Shown: positions 5,692 through 12,158 of the stretch, piece by piece | How positions within the stretch are numbered: the first letter of the stretch is position 1 | How the letters are laid out: every line of letters starts with the position of its first letter | Source: Bdellovibrionales bacterium | Lineage (GTDB): Bacteria > Bdellovibrionota > Bdellovibrionia > Bdellovibrionales > JAMPXM01 | Length of the DNA: 12,158 nucleotides | Reading direction: 5' to 3' | Assembly: GCA_005793615.1 (NCBI GenBank) | Contig: SXRI01000009.1 | Location: 1 to 12,158 of the forward strand | Notes under the pieces: generated by a model | Told to the model about the DNA's origin: nothing | What the model saw: the letters and a program-made list of their open reading frames with translations, nothing else | The model's database searches: none | Made by a program: the position numbers and the translations under genes

Positions 5692-7209
5692 ATGTCCACA
5701 GGCGTTGTTGGCCAACTAGTTAGTATTTCTAGAATTTTATTGGCAGTGGCAGCGGTCCTAGTGATGGTGAAAAAGGGCCAGGCGGCAGACGTTACCTGGG
5801 GCGGTAATTACCGTTTTGAAGGTGTGCGCATCGCTAATCCTGAGATGTCGAGCGATAAGGCCGATAAGACCTACGTTCTTCACCACCTGGTATTGAATCC
5901 CAAAGTTGTGGCCGCCGATGGCCTGACGATTTTTTCGCGCCTCGATATTTTGAACAGCCCAACTTACGGCATCAATAGCAGCGGTCAGGTTAATTCGGTG
6001 GCCGGCGATATTTTGGGTAACGGTCCGGGTACTGCGGTGAGTGGTACGGGTGCTTCGGCGACCGGCCCAGCTTCTGGAGCTGATTCGAATTCTTGGGGAC
6101 GTACAGAGCGAGCGGGAACTGTTGCGGTCACCCAACTCTATGCCAGCTGGGTGCAGGAGTTTGGACAATTGGTGGTCGGGCGCGCCCCGGTTCACTTTGG
6201 CTTGGGTACGGCACTCAATGCGGGTAACGGTCTTTTTGATCACTACATCGATACTCGCGATATGGTGGCCTACAAGGTTGTGCTCGGTAATTTCTCTGTG
6301 ATGCCGATCTTGGGAAAAATCAACCGCGGCAATATCGGCGAAGATGGCGACGTGAACGATTACATCGTGCATGCCCAGTATGCGAATCCTGACTCTGAGT
6401 TGTCGCTGGGTTTTTTGTATGATGTTCGCATTGCTCTTGGTAACGATACTCCTAACGGCTCTGGGGCGCCGACCTTGCCGAGCTATTGGGGTAACACCGC
6501 CACGCGCACAGGGAGCTTTCGTAATACTCTGATGGGATTTTATTTTTCGCAGAAGGCGCTTCCGAACCTGCGTGCCAGTGTTGAAGCGGATCTTTTTTCT
6601 GGTGATACCGGCATCATGTATGCCGCCAACGGCGGTGGCACCAGCTTAAACTCATTTGGTTTAGCGGCTGAATTTGCTTACATTCCGTCGGCGGAAAGCA
6701 AATGGGGCGGTAACTTCAAACTTGGTATGGCGACGGGAGATGATCCTGGTACTACCGATGTTTATGAGGGTTTTACTTTCAGCCGTAACTACGATGTTGC
6801 GATGTTGATGTTCAATCATCCGCTCGGTAATCGTAACGTCGATTTCATGCGGACCGGATTGACTCGCGACACCAGCACGCGTCCGGCCAATCAGATTGAT
6901 TCCGAGGCGATCAGCAATACGATGTATTTTGCTCCGAGCTTTTCATATCAAGCAAAAGACAATCTTTCTTACGGGGCGACACTTGTTTACGCTCTTCTTA
7001 ATAAGGACCCGATTGGCGGTGGAGTTCGTACGGCGACTGATCTCGGGTACGAACTTGATTTCAGCGTGACCTATAAGCCGCTTGAGCGTTTGACTTGGAT
7101 CACAGAGGCGGGATTCCTTCTTCCTGGCGATGCCTGGAGAGGTGGAACAAACGCCTATGAGAACAAGTTTGTTTATGGATTAGCAACCAAGGCCGCCATA
7201 AGTTTTTGA
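5692..7209 (+). CDS. Porin-like outer-membrane beta-barrel protein
   Basis: A 505-residue exported protein of no named family that I recognise. A hydrophobic signal-peptide core (about residues 11-26) ends at VKKGQA, with cleavage probable after A31 or A32. The mature part has alternating-hydrophobicity strands rich in Gly, Asn and aromatic residues, many Asp/Asn/Gly turns, and a C-terminal Phe (KAAISF). These are marks of an outer-membrane barrel inserted by the BAM machinery. Residues about 93-137 form a Gly/Ser/Ala-rich stretch that looks like a long flexible loop. The start is supported by AGGGG seven bases upstream. The lysines beside the cleavage site are unusual for a signal peptide. 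A strong terminator follows, so it is probably the last gene of its transcript. A channel role is inferred from the architecture. Confidence 0.82.
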   Translation: MSTGVVGQLVSISRILLAVAAVLVMVKKGQAADVTWGGNYRFEGVRIANPEMSSDKADKTYVLHHLVLNPKVVAADGLTIFSRLDILNSPTYGINSSGQVNSVAGDILGNGPGTAVSGTGASATGPASGADSNSWGRTERAGTVAVTQLYASWVQEFGQLVVGRAPVHFGLGTALNAGNGLFDHYIDTRDMVAYKVVLGNFSVMPILGKINRGNIGEDGDVNDYIVHAQYANPDSELSLGFLYDVRIALGNDTPNGSGAPTLPSYWGNTATRTGSFRNTLMGFYFSQKALPNLRASVEADLFSGDTGIMYAANGGGTSLNSFGLAAEFAYIPSAESKWGGNFKLGMATGDDPGTTDVYEGFTFSRNYDVAMLMFNHPLGNRNVDFMRTGLTRDTSTRPANQIDSEAISNTMYFAPSFSYQAKDNLSYGATLVYALLNKDPIGGGVRTATDLGYELDFSVTYKPLERLTWITEAGFLLPGDAWRGGTNAYENKFVYGLATKAAISF

Positions 7210-7298
7210 CGACATCTCGTACGGCATCTTGACGACAACTTGAACCGCATTTTGATCACCATCCTGAATTGCACCTAAGCTGATGGCGGAGCAGGGCC

Positions 7299-7328
7299 CC
7301 GGGGGGAGAAATCCCCTCGGTTTTTTTT
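7299..7328 (+). terminator. Strong intrinsic terminator after the porin gene
   Basis: A nine-pair stem (7299-7307 with 7312-7320, one G-T wobble) closed by a GAAA tetraloop is followed directly by eight T (7321-7328). It is a textbook rho-independent terminator about 90 bases after the porin stop codon. Confidence 0.92.
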
Positions 7329-7371
7329 CACAGCAGCGGCTGGCCTTTGGCTTCTTAGGAGTTCCTTCACT

Positions 7372-8184
7372 TTGGAATCCACGTTAGCATTTAGCGGTAT
7401 GTGGAAAACGAGCTTCATTCTGCTGGCATATTTTTTTGTATCGTTCGGATCACCAGCGATGGTGAATGCGTCGTCGTTGACAGAGATCGCATCGTCACCG
7501 ACAGAGCCGGGAACTCTTCTTGGTGCGGCTCCGCCGTATGTACCGCGAAAAACTGACTACGCCTTTGAAGGCGGTATGATGAGCGCGCGCGACGAGTTGT
7601 TTTGGGCGGGCGCAATGATGGGAGCCCATGTCGGGCGCTGCGTGTTTTCGCGAAGTGAAACTTGCCAACAGTTCGTTGATGGAATTCTGGGAGTTGGTTT
7701 GCGCGAAGGCGAGACACAGGGGCATTTTTGGTTGAGTCCGCGTTGGCAGTTTGTGAACTTTCCTAACCGCTACTCTCCCTTTGTTCGCGTTTTTGGTGGC
7801 ATCGCCAACATCTCGCGGGCCGAGCATCGCGGGGCGTTTGGAGTTTTTGGTGGCGGCATCGGTATCACCACCTACCTGCATGACAAGGTTGATCTGCACG
7901 CGGAAACTCGTGTTCTGATGATCGATCGCGCACTTTTTCAAGTGCTCTTTGGTGTCAATATCAAGGCGGATCGATTGATCGAGTACTTCGCCGTTAAGTT
8001 AAAGGACTTTGGCCTCGGTACGGTTCACACCGCCATCGATGCCACCGGCACCGCCATCGAGGCGACCGGTGAGGGCCTTGGCGGTATTTTAAAGGGAGTG
8101 ATCGCACCGTTTAAGAAATCTGTCGCGCCAGTTCCTATGGCGACTCCGATTCCGGCCGCACCACAAGTGCCCGCCGATAAGTAA
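7372..8184 (+). CDS. Exported small beta-barrel-like protein, function unknown
   Basis: A 270-residue protein with a signal peptide (hydrophobic stretch FILLAYFFVSF at 15-25, probable cleavage near VNA, residue 33). The middle, about 65-200, reads as amphipathic strands with Gly and aromatic residues (GGMMSA, FVRVFGGIA, FGVFGGGIGI), consistent with a small outer-membrane barrel. It contains two Cys (90 and 98) that could form a disulphide. Residues about 205-248 are helical with two copies of TAI(D/E)ATG, and the last 20 residues are Pro/Ala-rich. The TTG start has AGGAG 11 bases upstream, a long spacing. The ATG at 7399 would still leave a workable signal peptide but has no Shine-Dalgarno site. 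The gene follows the porin terminator, so it needs its own promoter, which I could not pick out. It converges on the next gene. Confidence 0.72.
   Translation: MESTLAFSGMWKTSFILLAYFFVSFGSPAMVNASSLTEIASSPTEPGTLLGAAPPYVPRKTDYAFEGGMMSARDELFWAGAMMGAHVGRCVFSRSETCQQFVDGILGVGLREGETQGHFWLSPRWQFVNFPNRYSPFVRVFGGIANISRAEHRGAFGVFGGGIGITTYLHDKVDLHAETRVLMIDRALFQVLFGVNIKADRLIEYFAVKLKDFGLGTVHTAIDATGTAIEATGEGLGGILKGVIAPFKKSVAPVPMATPIPAAPQVPADK
8029..8070 (+). repeat. Two tandem 21-bp repeats within the barrel-like gene
   Basis: ACCGCCATCGA begins both units (8029 and 8050). The two copies differ at three positions and encode TAIDATG then TAIEATG. This is a small in-frame duplication in a helical segment. Confidence 0.75.
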
Positions 8185-8244
8185 AAACTAAAAGCTGGCC
8201 ATCATGGCCCGCGGAGGTCGGGGGGAACTTGTTTGGATTTCGGA

Positions 8245-9966
8245 CTAAAACCGTTGACCTACAGGTGCCATCGGCGCGATCTGAGCAGCAGGAATGTTGC
8301 CTTGGCCCCGGAACATCACCGGATTGGGCTGGTACGTCATTCCAGGCGCTAGTCCTCTAGGTGCGACCGCATTAGGAGCGTATCTATTTTGCCGATACAT
8401 ATTTGCCACACGCGGGTCGGTGTGAACATTTGACGGTGCTCCGTTCATACTATTAAAGACGCCTTGGCCAGTAAACATGTTGTTGGCGCCATTGTTCATC
8501 TGATAAGGCACCTGTGGGTAAATACTCGGCGGCGCCATCAGGTTGCTGCCAATGGCGTTGAAGCGATTTCCTGCAAGGTTACTGCGGTAGGCGTTGAAAT
8601 CAGTGTAGGCCAGAGGTTGCCCGTAAGTGGTTCCCATGGCGCCAATTGAAGGATTAAAAACACCACCGGGACCATCGTTAATGATGAATTGTGGATTAGT
8701 AAGAGTGTTGAGATCACGACCGAGTAGTTGATAGGGCTGTGCGAATTGACTGAACTCCGACATCGGCATGAGTCCCATGCGTTGGGCACTGAGAAGCGCG
8801 TTGTAGGATGGGTTCACATAGGCGCTGGCTTCGCGTAGAAGTTGGTCGTAGGTGCTGTTGAGTTTTACCCGCATCATCATGCGATCGTTGAGAGCGATCG
8901 GATCACGGGGATTCGCTGCGAGACGGCTCTCGATATCCAAAAGTTCGCCGCGGGCTTCTTCTTTTACGCCTTTGACCTTTTCGTCAAATTCGATCGAGCG
9001 CCGATAGGTTTCACCACCCGTCTTCAGGCTCTCGAGGATCGAGATGATCTTGGCAATTCGCGCCGGGCTCAGATTCAAGTCGACCGCCCGCTCTTTGAGA
9101 ATATCGACGATCTCATCAATTTTCTCTTCGCCATCACGGATTTCTTCTTCGTCACGACTGATCACACGGCGTTTAAGGTGAGGACGGAGCTCTTTTACCA
9201 GTTTTTCAAGCTGGACCATGGCTCGTAACTCGCCGCCTCGACGATCGGTGTCGACGTCGATATTGCTGAGGCGGCGTAACTTACATTCCAGAACATCAAA
9301 TTCAGGAAGTGGTTTGCCGCTCGAGTTTACGCGGCATTCATTCATGTCTTTTTTTAGGCGATCGCGATCACGCTCGCTTTGCTCGGGAATATTGTTGTTT
9401 TCAATCCGTACGGTGTTTTCAGTCTCAAACACGCAGCGATTTCCAAGGCGATTGCGAACCATTGCGGCGTTGTCGTTATCAAGAAATTTTTTGATGTCGG
9501 GTTTGTCGAGGTTCAGAGCAAAGTTGCCGGGGATGCGTTTATCGATCGGGCGAAAACTACCGCCGCTGTGCGGGCGAATGTTAATGGCGGTAAAGGGTTT
9601 GCCGTCGACATTGATTTCCGTGAAGGTGATATAAACGTTTACGCCGCAGATGTTCGAGATACCTTGCTTCATGCGTCCTTCACCGGTCGCTTTGGTGCCC
9701 GAGGTGTCTTGCGGTTCGTTTTCCGGCGGAAGAGTTTCCGGTTGTTCATTCGTGTCAGCAGCCGTTGGTTGTGTCGCTGGTTGTGTCGCTGGTTGTGTCT
9801 TAGAGCCGCCACCGCTTCCGCCGAGAGTTTCACCCGATGGTGCGCCTGACGATGACTGCTGGGTGAGATTCAGGGTTTCTAGCGCCGGTTGCCAGGATAT
9901 GTTTGCCAGCAGTGCCAGAAGCAGAAGCCCCTTCAGAGCTGTTTCTTTTTGGATATTTGCTTTCAT
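8245..9966 (-). CDS. Large secreted protein of unknown function (coiled-coil middle, Asn/Pro/Gln-rich tail)
   Basis: A 573-residue protein with a signal peptide or N-terminal anchor (basic MKANIQK, then GLLLLALLANI at 13-23). A Ser/Gly/Thr/Pro linker with TQPA repeats (about 56-69) follows. Residues about 100-230 form a mixed domain with four Cys (107, 178, 211, 228) that could make two disulphides in the periplasm or outside. Residues about 240-385 are highly charged and helical, probably coiled coil. From about 390 to the end the protein is low in charge and rich in Asn, Gln, Pro, Met and Ala. I recognise no family. The ATG at 9966 is chosen because GAGGAGG lies eight bases upstream; the frame extends seven codons further to a TTG that overlaps this site. 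It appears to be monocistronic. A structural or surface role is only a guess. Confidence 0.82.
   Translation of the reverse strand: MKANIQKETALKGLLLLALLANISWQPALETLNLTQQSSSGAPSGETLGGSGGGSKTQPATQPATQPTAADTNEQPETLPPENEPQDTSGTKATGEGRMKQGISNICGVNVYITFTEINVDGKPFTAINIRPHSGGSFRPIDKRIPGNFALNLDKPDIKKFLDNDNAAMVRNRLGNRCVFETENTVRIENNNIPEQSERDRDRLKKDMNECRVNSSGKPLPEFDVLECKLRRLSNIDVDTDRRGGELRAMVQLEKLVKELRPHLKRRVISRDEEEIRDGEEKIDEIVDILKERAVDLNLSPARIAKIISILESLKTGGETYRRSIEFDEKVKGVKEEARGELLDIESRLAANPRDPIALNDRMMMRVKLNSTYDQLLREASAYVNPSYNALLSAQRMGLMPMSEFSQFAQPYQLLGRDLNTLTNPQFIINDGPGGVFNPSIGAMGTTYGQPLAYTDFNAYRSNLAGNRFNAIGSNLMAPPSIYPQVPYQMNNGANNMFTGQGVFNSMNGAPSNVHTDPRVANMYRQNRYAPNAVAPRGLAPGMTYQPNPVMFRGQGNIPAAQIAPMAPVGQRF
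9767..9798 (-). repeat. 12-bp tandem repeat encoding TQPA units
   Basis: About 2.7 copies of GGTTGTGTCGCT (plus strand) lie in the linker of the secreted protein and encode TQPATQPATQP on the minus strand. The copies are identical, which suggests recent slippage expansion. Confidence 0.8.
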
Positions 9967-10282
9967 GACTCGATCCTCCTCTAACAAGACCCCTCTTGGG
10001 CCATCTGACCCGTACCTATTCCAAAAGCCGCGCCGTTGAGCCGGTAATGCTAAGTACTTGAATTAGTGATGATTTGAGGGACCATGGGGGGTGTCGAAAA
10101 GTTCGTCGGCTGTCGAAGGGCCTGAGTCGAGAGCGTGGCGAGAGCGAAAAAAACGAGTCGATTTCATATTTTAGCACTGACTTACGCAGCTCAAGAGAAA
10201 AACGCTCGAAAACGGCACCCCGCCAAAACCCTTGAATTGAAATCTACTTGATTTGCGCCGTCGCCCTTGGTCTTTAGGAGCC
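9967..10282. other. Gene-free spacer between two divergent genes
   Basis: This stretch should hold the promoters of the secreted-protein gene (minus) and the aminomutase gene (plus). The GAGGAGG at the left edge is the Shine-Dalgarno site of the former. I see no open frame above 20 codons with a start signal, no strong hairpin and no convincing -35/-10 pair. Two near copies of TGTCGAA (10093 and 10111) are probably chance. Confidence 0.5.
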
Positions 10283-11473
10283 ATGAAACTCCATTTTCAC
10301 TCTGCGCCGGTGCCTGAAGGCGTCAGCCTCGCCGATTGGCAAAATTGGCAGTGGCAACTTCGTCATTCTTTGAAGACCAAGGATGATTTCGCGAGCCGCT
10401 TTGTTTTGAGCGAGCACGAGGCGGCAGGCTTTGACGCCGCCGGCTCCACCTTTCAGATCAGGTCGACACCCTACTATGCATCGCTGGCGGCAACAGATGA
10501 GCCAAAAGATCCGATCCGTCAAATCTTGATGCCCACCAAACATGAATTGAAGTTTGGCGCGCAGGCACTCTTGGATCCTTTGGGGGAAAAGCGTAATAAC
10601 CCGGCGCCACGAATCATTCACCGTTATCCTGATCGAGTTCTATTTCTGGTGACCGATACTTGCTCGGTTTATTGCCGCTACTGCACGCGGAAACACTTTA
10701 CCGGTGGCGATGAGGCTTTCGTGCGTAGTCGTGATTACGAGATGGCACTCAGCTATATTCGCAGTCGCCCTGGCGTGCGTGAGGTGATTCTCTCTGGCGG
10801 TGATCCGCTGACACTCTCAGATGGTCAACTCGAACGGGTGTTAAGTGATTTGCGCTCGATTGATTCGGTCGAGATCATTCGCATTGGATCGCGTATGCCC
10901 GTGGTTTGCCCGATGCGGGTAACACCGGAACTGGTGGCGATGCTGCGAAAATTTCATCCGGTGTTCTTGATGACCCACTTCAATCACCCACGAGAGATCA
11001 CCCGCGAAGCGGCGGATGCGCTGACGCTTTTGGTGGATCACGGAGTACCGGTGTTCAATCAACTGGTTCTTCTTAATGGCATCAATAATGACGCCGCGAT
11101 TATACAGGCCGTTTCGCGCCGATTACTCTATCTTCGCGCCAAGCCGTACTACATGTTTCAGTGCGACCCTTCAGAAGGCACCGATCACTTGCGAACCTCG
11201 GTCGACGAGTCGCTCGCGATCCAACGCGAGCTTTGGGGGCGTTTGAGCGGTTTGGCGATGCCTAATCTCTCGCTGGACATTCCCGGAGGCGGCGGCAAAG
11301 TGGGTTTAGTGCCAAACTTCGAGGTTTCGCGTGGCGATGGCTGGCGTTCGTTCGAGGGTTGGGATGGAGTGCGTGCAGATTATGTCGATCCTGATCCCGC
11401 AGGTCGTGCACGCCCCATCGATGCCGACCAATACCAAGACGAGTGGGCCGAACTCGTCTCGGCGAAGAACTAA
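10283..11473 (+). CDS. kamA: Lysine 2,3-aminomutase family radical SAM/PLP enzyme
   Basis: A 396-residue enzyme of the KamA family, which moves the alpha-amino group of lysine to the beta position using SAM, a [4Fe-4S] cluster and pyridoxal phosphate. The N-terminal WQNWQWQLRHSLKT is the usual family opening. The cluster motif CSVYCRYCTR has Cys at 127, 131 and 134. ILSGGDPL (169-176) is the SAM-binding GGD region. FQCDPSEG (D295) and LDIPGGGGKV (D332, PLP lysine K339) match the substrate and cofactor residues known in the clostridial enzyme. The C-terminal Cys residues that bind zinc in that enzyme are not visible here. The substrate could be free lysine (beta-lysine as osmolyte or catabolite) or, as for EpmB, a lysine on elongation factor P; neither a partner acetyltransferase nor efp/epmA is in the window. 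The ATG has AGGAG only two bases upstream, an unusually tight spacing, but no better start exists. It converges on the helicase gene. Confidence 0.92.
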   Translation: MKLHFHSAPVPEGVSLADWQNWQWQLRHSLKTKDDFASRFVLSEHEAAGFDAAGSTFQIRSTPYYASLAATDEPKDPIRQILMPTKHELKFGAQALLDPLGEKRNNPAPRIIHRYPDRVLFLVTDTCSVYCRYCTRKHFTGGDEAFVRSRDYEMALSYIRSRPGVREVILSGGDPLTLSDGQLERVLSDLRSIDSVEIIRIGSRMPVVCPMRVTPELVAMLRKFHPVFLMTHFNHPREITREAADALTLLVDHGVPVFNQLVLLNGINNDAAIIQAVSRRLLYLRAKPYYMFQCDPSEGTDHLRTSVDESLAIQRELWGRLSGLAMPNLSLDIPGGGGKVGLVPNFEVSRGDGWRSFEGWDGVRADYVDPDPAGRARPIDADQYQDEWAELVSAKN

Positions 11474-11481
11474 ATGCGGGC

Positions 11482-11513
11482 GCACCAGCTACATTCGATG
11501 TAGCTAGCGGTGC
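11482..11513. terminator. Bidirectional hairpin between convergent genes
   Basis: AGCTACAT (11487-11494) and ATGTAGCT (11498-11505) pair perfectly around TCG. The flanking GCACC (11482-11486) and GGTGC (11509-11513) extend the stem past a three-base bulge. It fills the 42-base gap between two convergent stop codons, as shared terminators do, but T-runs are short on both sides. Confidence 0.5.
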
Positions 11514-11515
11514 TA

Positions 11516-12158
11516 CTAAACTCGCTCCAAACGGGCGTATTTAGCGACAAACTTCTTCACGGTGTTGTCGCCAAAGACAACGCTGACCTTGAGATCAACA
11601 CCGCTGCCCTCGGTGCTGAGAATCGCGCCGACTCCATAGGTAGGATGGCGAACGCGCATGCCTTTTTTGAGTTGTTGGCCTGCCGTCGTCGACGAATCGC
11701 CATCAGCGAATTCATTGGCGCCGTCATCAGCAAAGTCTTCATAGCTCGGCATTTTATCGTGATTGCTCCACGAACCGCTCGCGGTGGCTTTAGAGGCATA
11801 GGGCGTACTGCCTGCTTGAGTGCGCATGCGATCAGCGAAGCTCGGGCGTTGACTGCTGGTTTGGTGAACCACGCCTTGGCTCGGAAGTTCTTTGATGAAC
11901 CGACTCGGCGGATTCTGATGTTCGGCGCCCCAGACCTTACGGGTGCGGGCAAAGGTGAGTGTGAGTTTTTTCTCGGCACGGGTCATCCCGACATAAGCGA
12001 GACGTCGTTCTTCTTCGATGGCCGTGGGGTCGCCACTCTCCTCGGCGGATCTACCGCTGGGAAAGAGATTCTCTTCCATACCGACGATGAACACGACTGG
12101 GTACTCAAGGCCTTTTGAGATGTGCAACGTCATCATGGTGACGGTCTTAGCCTCATCG
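11516..12158 (-). CDS. uvrD: UvrD/PcrA-type DNA helicase, C-terminal part (gene continues beyond the right edge)
   Basis: The visible 213 residues are the C-terminus of a superfamily 1A 3'-5' helicase that acts in nucleotide excision and mismatch repair and removes stalled polymerases. The frame is open at base 12158, so the start is outside. Motif V reads TLHISKGLEYPVVF (canonical TLHSAKGLEF, with Ile for Ala), followed by GMEENLFP and motif VI EERRLAYVGMTRA. A linker of about 90 residues, low in complexity and rich in Ser, Asp and Ala, leads to the final KGMRVRHPTYGVGAI, FGDNTVKKF and KYARLERV. That is the Tudor-like C-terminal domain that binds RNA polymerase in PcrA and UvrD. The ATG near 12136 is internal, not the start. 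UvrD and PcrA cannot be told apart from this part alone. Confidence 0.94.
   Translation of the reverse strand, partial: DEAKTVTMMTLHISKGLEYPVVFIVGMEENLFPSGRSAEESGDPTAIEEERRLAYVGMTRAEKKLTLTFARTRKVWGAEHQNPPSRFIKELPSQGVVHQTSSQRPSFADRMRTQAGSTPYASKATASGSWSNHDKMPSYEDFADDGANEFADGDSSTTAGQQLKKGMRVRHPTYGVGAILSTEGSGVDLKVSVVFGDNTVKKFVAKYARLERV

Noticed and set aside
5758..6372. 204-codon minus-strand frame opposite the porin gene
   Set aside because: No recognisable domain and wholly inside a gene with a signal peptide and barrel features.
8185..8244. GGCC-ATCAT-GGCC dyad between the two convergent genes
   Set aside because: Only four base pairs and no T-run; not a credible terminator.
11510..12118. 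202-codon plus-strand frame opposite the helicase gene
   Set aside because: The minus strand carries helicase motifs V and VI and the Tudor-like end, so the plus frame is a shadow.

Overview
The window looks like a stretch of chromosome from a free-living or predatory Gram-negative bacterium. It encodes a bimodular class A penicillin-binding protein, at least two exported outer-membrane-type proteins and a periplasmic or surface protein with a signal peptide. The mix of a CHASE2 sensor, lineage-specific secreted proteins and a Lys/Ala-rich GroES suggests Bdellovibrionota or a related former deltaproteobacterial lineage. That placement is inference; there is no rRNA or tRNA here to fix it. No insertion sequence, phage gene, CRISPR array or tRNA was found, and both ends of the window cut through genes.

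Left part (1-2354, all minus strand): a compact unit that reads as a small RiPP-type locus. A radical SAM/SPASM maturase (823-2154) carries the complete seven-cysteine SPASM signature. Its last codons overlap a GTG-started 38-residue peptide gene (720-836) that has a good Shine-Dalgarno site, a basic N-terminal half and a single Cys in a Pro/Ser/Thr-rich tail. It is followed by five 12-bp repeats and two hairpins, then by a membrane-anchored CHASE2 sensor gene that runs off the left edge. A second possible micro-ORF (2217-2354), with a 12-bp-arm hairpin inside it, lies just upstream of the maturase. This unit is the most likely undescribed system in the window.

Middle (2470-7328): a PBP1b-like peptidoglycan synthase (minus) and an unusual GroES (plus) are transcribed divergently from what looks like a symmetric, overlapping pair of promoters. 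The GroES domain is normal, but it is preceded by about 100 residues of Lys/Ala/Pro repeats resembling histone H1 tails, and no groEL follows. Next come a hairpin, a 505-residue beta-barrel porin-like gene and a strong intrinsic terminator.

Right part (7372-12158): a small exported barrel-like protein (plus) converges on a large secreted, partly coiled-coil protein of unknown function (minus). After a gene-free spacer come a lysine 2,3-aminomutase family enzyme (plus) and, convergent with it across a bidirectional hairpin, the 3' part of a UvrD/PcrA helicase gene (minus) that continues past the right edge.
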